From the NCBI RefSeq assembly GCF_000485595.1, contig NW_014578167.1, forward strand, positions 67,969-90,479: a stretch of DNA of 22,511 nucleotides, in the 5' to 3' direction. The position numbers were made by a program, and so were the translations under genes. The stretch is from Priapulus caudatus. Its lineage: Eukaryota; Priapulida; Priapulimorpha; Priapulimorphida; Priapulidae. Positions 20,068-22,511 of the stretch are shown here, piece by piece (the first letter of the stretch is position 1; each line of letters begins with the position of its first letter). The notes beneath the pieces were generated by a model. It worked only from the letters and a program-made list of their open reading frames with translations. It had not been told where the DNA came from and searched no databases.

Positions 20068-20139
<72 letters not shown>
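20009..20139. repeat. (TG)n microsatellite ending in GCGCGCG
   Basis: TG repeats with GCGCATATG and GCGTATG marks, then about 70 bases of nearly pure TG, end in GCGCGCG. It links X' to the second 540-bp array, exactly as the tract at 16711-16858 links X to the first. Confidence 0.96.
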
Positions 20140-20140
20140 T

Positions 20141-20897
20141 ATGCGCAATATCTCCTAAGAAGAAGAATATTTTGCTAAAATTATGAATTTAAAATGAAGA
20201 AGGGTTATCCCAGCATAGATGTCCATAATAATATTCCATCAGTAGACTTCACTTATGAAATAGAAAGCAGACCTTGCATGTAAGGTCCCGGCTGCATATA
20301 CCAGTCAGTACATAAGCTGGCTACGTTACTGTTTGGGCGCATGCGCAATATATCACCGGAAGAGTTATATTTTGTGCTGCAAATGCATTTAATATGGTAA
20401 GCGGGTATCTCAACATTGGCTTCTGTAATAAATTCTTATCAGTAGACCTGTGCTTATAATTAGGAGAGCGCCCTAGCCAGTAGGGGGCAAAACTACTACT
20501 TCATCCCCGCCCACCCTTCCCCTTGTCTCCCTTATCGCATGCTCAGCCTCCTTCTTCCACCGTTCCTCGGCTGTCTTTCCTGCCACCTTCCCTTGGTCTC
20601 ACATCTCTCTCTCTCCCGCAGCAAGCTATATTACGTACTTTAATTTAGGCAGTACTGCACCTCTGAAACAATGTTCGCGCATGTGCAATATCTCCTAAGA
20701 AGAAGAATATTTTGCCAAAATTATGAATTTAAAATAAAGAGGGGTTATCCCAGCATAGATTTCCATAATAATATTCCATCAGTAGACTTCACTTATAAAA
20801 CAGGAAGCATACATTGCATGTAAGGTCCATACTGCATATACCAGTCAGTACATAAGATGGCTACGTTACTGTTTGGGCGCATGCGCAATATCTCACC
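20141..20897 (+). repeat. Second 540-bp repeat array, about 1.4 units
   Basis: Half-A starts are at 20141 and 20681, half-B starts at 20341 and 20881, both steps being 540 bases. Variant bases pair these units with the first two of array 1. The unit at 20141 shares CATAAGCTGG, the CCGGAAGAG variant and CAACATTGGCTTCTG with the unit at 16860. The unit at 20681 shares AATGTTCGCGCATGTGC and AAGGTCCATACTGC with the unit at 17460. The array is therefore part of the X/X' duplication. It is cut at 20897 right after CTCACC, where block Y' begins. Confidence 0.95.
20337..20886. promoter_or_regulatory. NRF-1-like palindromes in array 2
   Basis: Perfect GCGCATGCGC is present at 20337-20346 and 20877-20886, both at half-B starts. 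The half-A site near 20677 is the GCGCATGTGC variant. The first half-A site keeps only ATGCGCA because it is fused to the TG tract. Confidence 0.4.
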
Positions 20898-21351
20898 ATA
20901 TTGTATAAGGTAGGACTATTGCACTGATGCGGTCAGGAGAGCGTTATGTCAAATTATCCAGTTTGATATCATGCACGTACTCGTTGGTAATTAATGTTTT
21001 ACGCAGGTTTATATGCTCGCGCGCGTGATGACGGATCAGTTTATTTGAATCACATAATAGGTGCGGAACACAGTCTCCACTGTCTGTTATTGAGTAGATT
21101 ATCATAGTGCAGAAACGAAATGGGCCGCAACTTCAACTCGGGCTATTGGTTTATTACGCTTAAATGGTTTCTACGAAGTGCTACACGCATCGCAAAGCTT
21201 ATTATGGTGATAAACCTATGTAATATGACTTCTTCAGTTATGTCAATAAAATATTTATGTCTATACTTATAATGTATTAGTCTGTTCATAAATATATACG
21301 TAGATATATACAAACGCATGGATAGCTTTTTTCCCGCGCGCTAGCGATTAA

Positions 21352-21720
21352 TCCCATTGGGGGGTGTCTATATTCAATCCGGTACGGGAGATTACGGTAC
21401 GCATATATTTGCTAATATATTGACTAATTTAATTTTAGAAATTTAATCATCTGTAATTCACTTCCGCGCGCATATATTTGCTATATTGACTAATCGTGCG
21501 TCAATAAATTCAATATTCAGAGAGAGTATGAATTCAAGCCGGTACGAGAGATCATTTGCATAATATATTCTAGATATCTATAGACACATGTCTTAGCTAT
21601 ACTCTCTGTGAATATTGAGTTTATTGACGCACGATTAGTCAATATATTAGCAAATATATGCGTACCGTCATCTCCCGTACCGGCTTGAATATGAACACTC
21701 CCAATCACATTGGGCAATGC
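21352..21720. mobile_element. Large imperfect inverted repeat, MITE-like (in Y')
   Basis: This is the Y' copy of the fold-back structure at 12787-13150. The arms are better preserved: CCGGTACGGGAGATTACGGT then ACGCATATATTTGC on the left mirrors GCAAATATATGCGTACCGTC then ATCTCCCGTACCGG on the right. An inner pair, GTGCGTCAATAAATTCAATA and AATATTGAGTTTATTGACGC, flanks the centre near 21570-21582. It does not encode a protein. Confidence 0.62.
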
Positions 21721-21759
21721 GGCGTCAGCGATAGGCGGCAGCACTTAGTTGCACAGTAT

Positions 21760-21825
21760 CAAGAGCAGATAAAGAAGATATCTGGATATAAAGGATAAAG
21801 GATAAGACTTCTTTATCTGCTCTTG
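21760..21825. mobile_element. 66-bp MITE-like insertion, 18-bp TIRs, 7-bp TSD
   Basis: The ends CAAGAGCAGATAAAGAAG (21760-21777) and CTTCTTTATCTGCTCTTG (21808-21825) are perfect 18-bp terminal inverted repeats. The insertion is flanked by ACAGTAT at 21753-21759 and 21826-21832. Block Y has a single ACAGTAT at 13187-13193 with nothing inserted, so the pre-insertion site is visible in the same window. The 30-base middle is AT-rich with ATAAAGG repeats and has no coding capacity. The ends are related to the 34-bp palindrome at 15917. I cannot name the superfamily; a 7-bp duplication with CAAGAG ends does not match one I can recall with confidence. Confidence 0.85.
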
Positions 21826-22511
21826 ACAGTATACTTCCGGTATCTTCTGTTTATGGTGTTTACGCCGGACTCCCAGTTATAGAAACTTGGGCCGTTTTAG
21901 TCATAACTTGATAGTAAATAAAAATAATTTGTATATACCACTAAAGTATATATGTATCTACTCCATGTATCGCCCATTATATTATTAGTAATACTTCCAT
22001 GGCAAATGTCATGTTCAAAATGCTCATCCCATAACACGTATCTTATCGGCACCGTACATCATTGACATGTTCGACGAAAGTTGTGTTTCTACACTCATAA
22101 ATTCCTGCGTAAATATTAGTCTTAAAGTGCCAACAGGACTATATCGAAAACGGAAAGAGAATACAGTTGATCAAATAGACAGATAAGAGAATGAAGTTGT
22201 GTTTTGATGAGTTTGAACACGGGAAGATATTATGTTCTGTGATTGAAATATGCGATAGAGAATATAGGGGAGACCGGGGCTTAGTTGTATCAGGGGCAAG
22301 TTATCAGTGCACTTTAATTTTCGCATAGAATAAAGTGGCTCCTGTTCCAAGAGCATGCATGCTGCATAAGTAGCAGGAGTCTGTGAAAGTAGTAAGACAT
22401 ATGAAAAACAGATGAAAGCTTAGGTGAGAAAAATAAGATTTTGCACCCCTTGAGTAAGTATTCCGGTATTCAACGAATATTTTTTATAACTTTTTACAAA
22501 CCCAAATTTCA

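Larger units (their letters stand above)
20898..22511 (+). repeat. Duplicated block Y', second copy (runs off window)
   Basis: This block matches 12321-13854 from its first base to the window edge. Relative to Y it carries a 66-bp insertion plus 7-bp duplication at 21760-21832. Without these the two copies are almost the same length. In Y the block follows a TG tract, while here it directly follows a truncated 540-bp unit, so the left junctions differ. Open frames at 21517-21744 and 22171-22356 are not conserved in the other copy. Confidence 0.93.

Overview
The window looks like intergenic DNA from a eukaryotic, probably animal, genome. It has no operon-like gene layout, no convincing intact gene, and no tRNA or rRNA that I can support. 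It is AT-rich and full of simple repeats: (CA/TG)n, (TA)n and a 17-bp minisatellite. It also carries dispersed repeats, MITE-like inverted repeats and recent segmental duplications. Invertebrate-style repeats (TGACCTTTGACC motifs, ACGGACGCACG-type runs, TG-flanked repeat modules) make a marine invertebrate such as a mollusc my best guess, but this is inference only.

Layout. 1-9.2 kb is mostly unrecognised sequence. It contains one arm of a distant inverted repeat (1-57, partner 9165-9219), a G-rich degenerate repeat (1013-1160), a two-copy 161-bp tandem duplication (1329-1657) and two copies of a dispersed repeat with nuclear-receptor DR1-like motifs (3645-3960 and 6440-6772). A divergent copy of a 540-bp repeat lies at 7022-7400. 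At 9558-10059 there is a 17-bp minisatellite of about 29 units. At 11641-12308 a long (CA)n tract faces a long (TG)n tract.

From 12.3 kb to the end the window is built from duplicated blocks. Block Y (12321-13854) recurs as Y' (20898-22511, running off the window). Block X plus TG tract (15951-16858) recurs as X' (19319-20140), and a shortened relative lies at 14722-15092. A dimeric 540-bp repeat forms arrays at 16860-19318 and 20141-20897. Each unit contains two related half-modules, each beginning at an NRF-1-like GCGCATGCGC palindrome. On the minus strand at about 14525-14712 there is a decayed fragment of a cysteine-rich CXC-type domain, the only protein relic I recognise.

The most notable find is a pair of tiny palindromic insertions (15917-15950 and 21760-21825). 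Both have CAAGAG...CTCTTG ends and perfect 7-bp target-site duplications, and the second has its empty site preserved in block Y. Block X differs from X' mainly by extra single bases, which suggests unpolished long-read sequence. Reading frames in this window should therefore be treated with caution.
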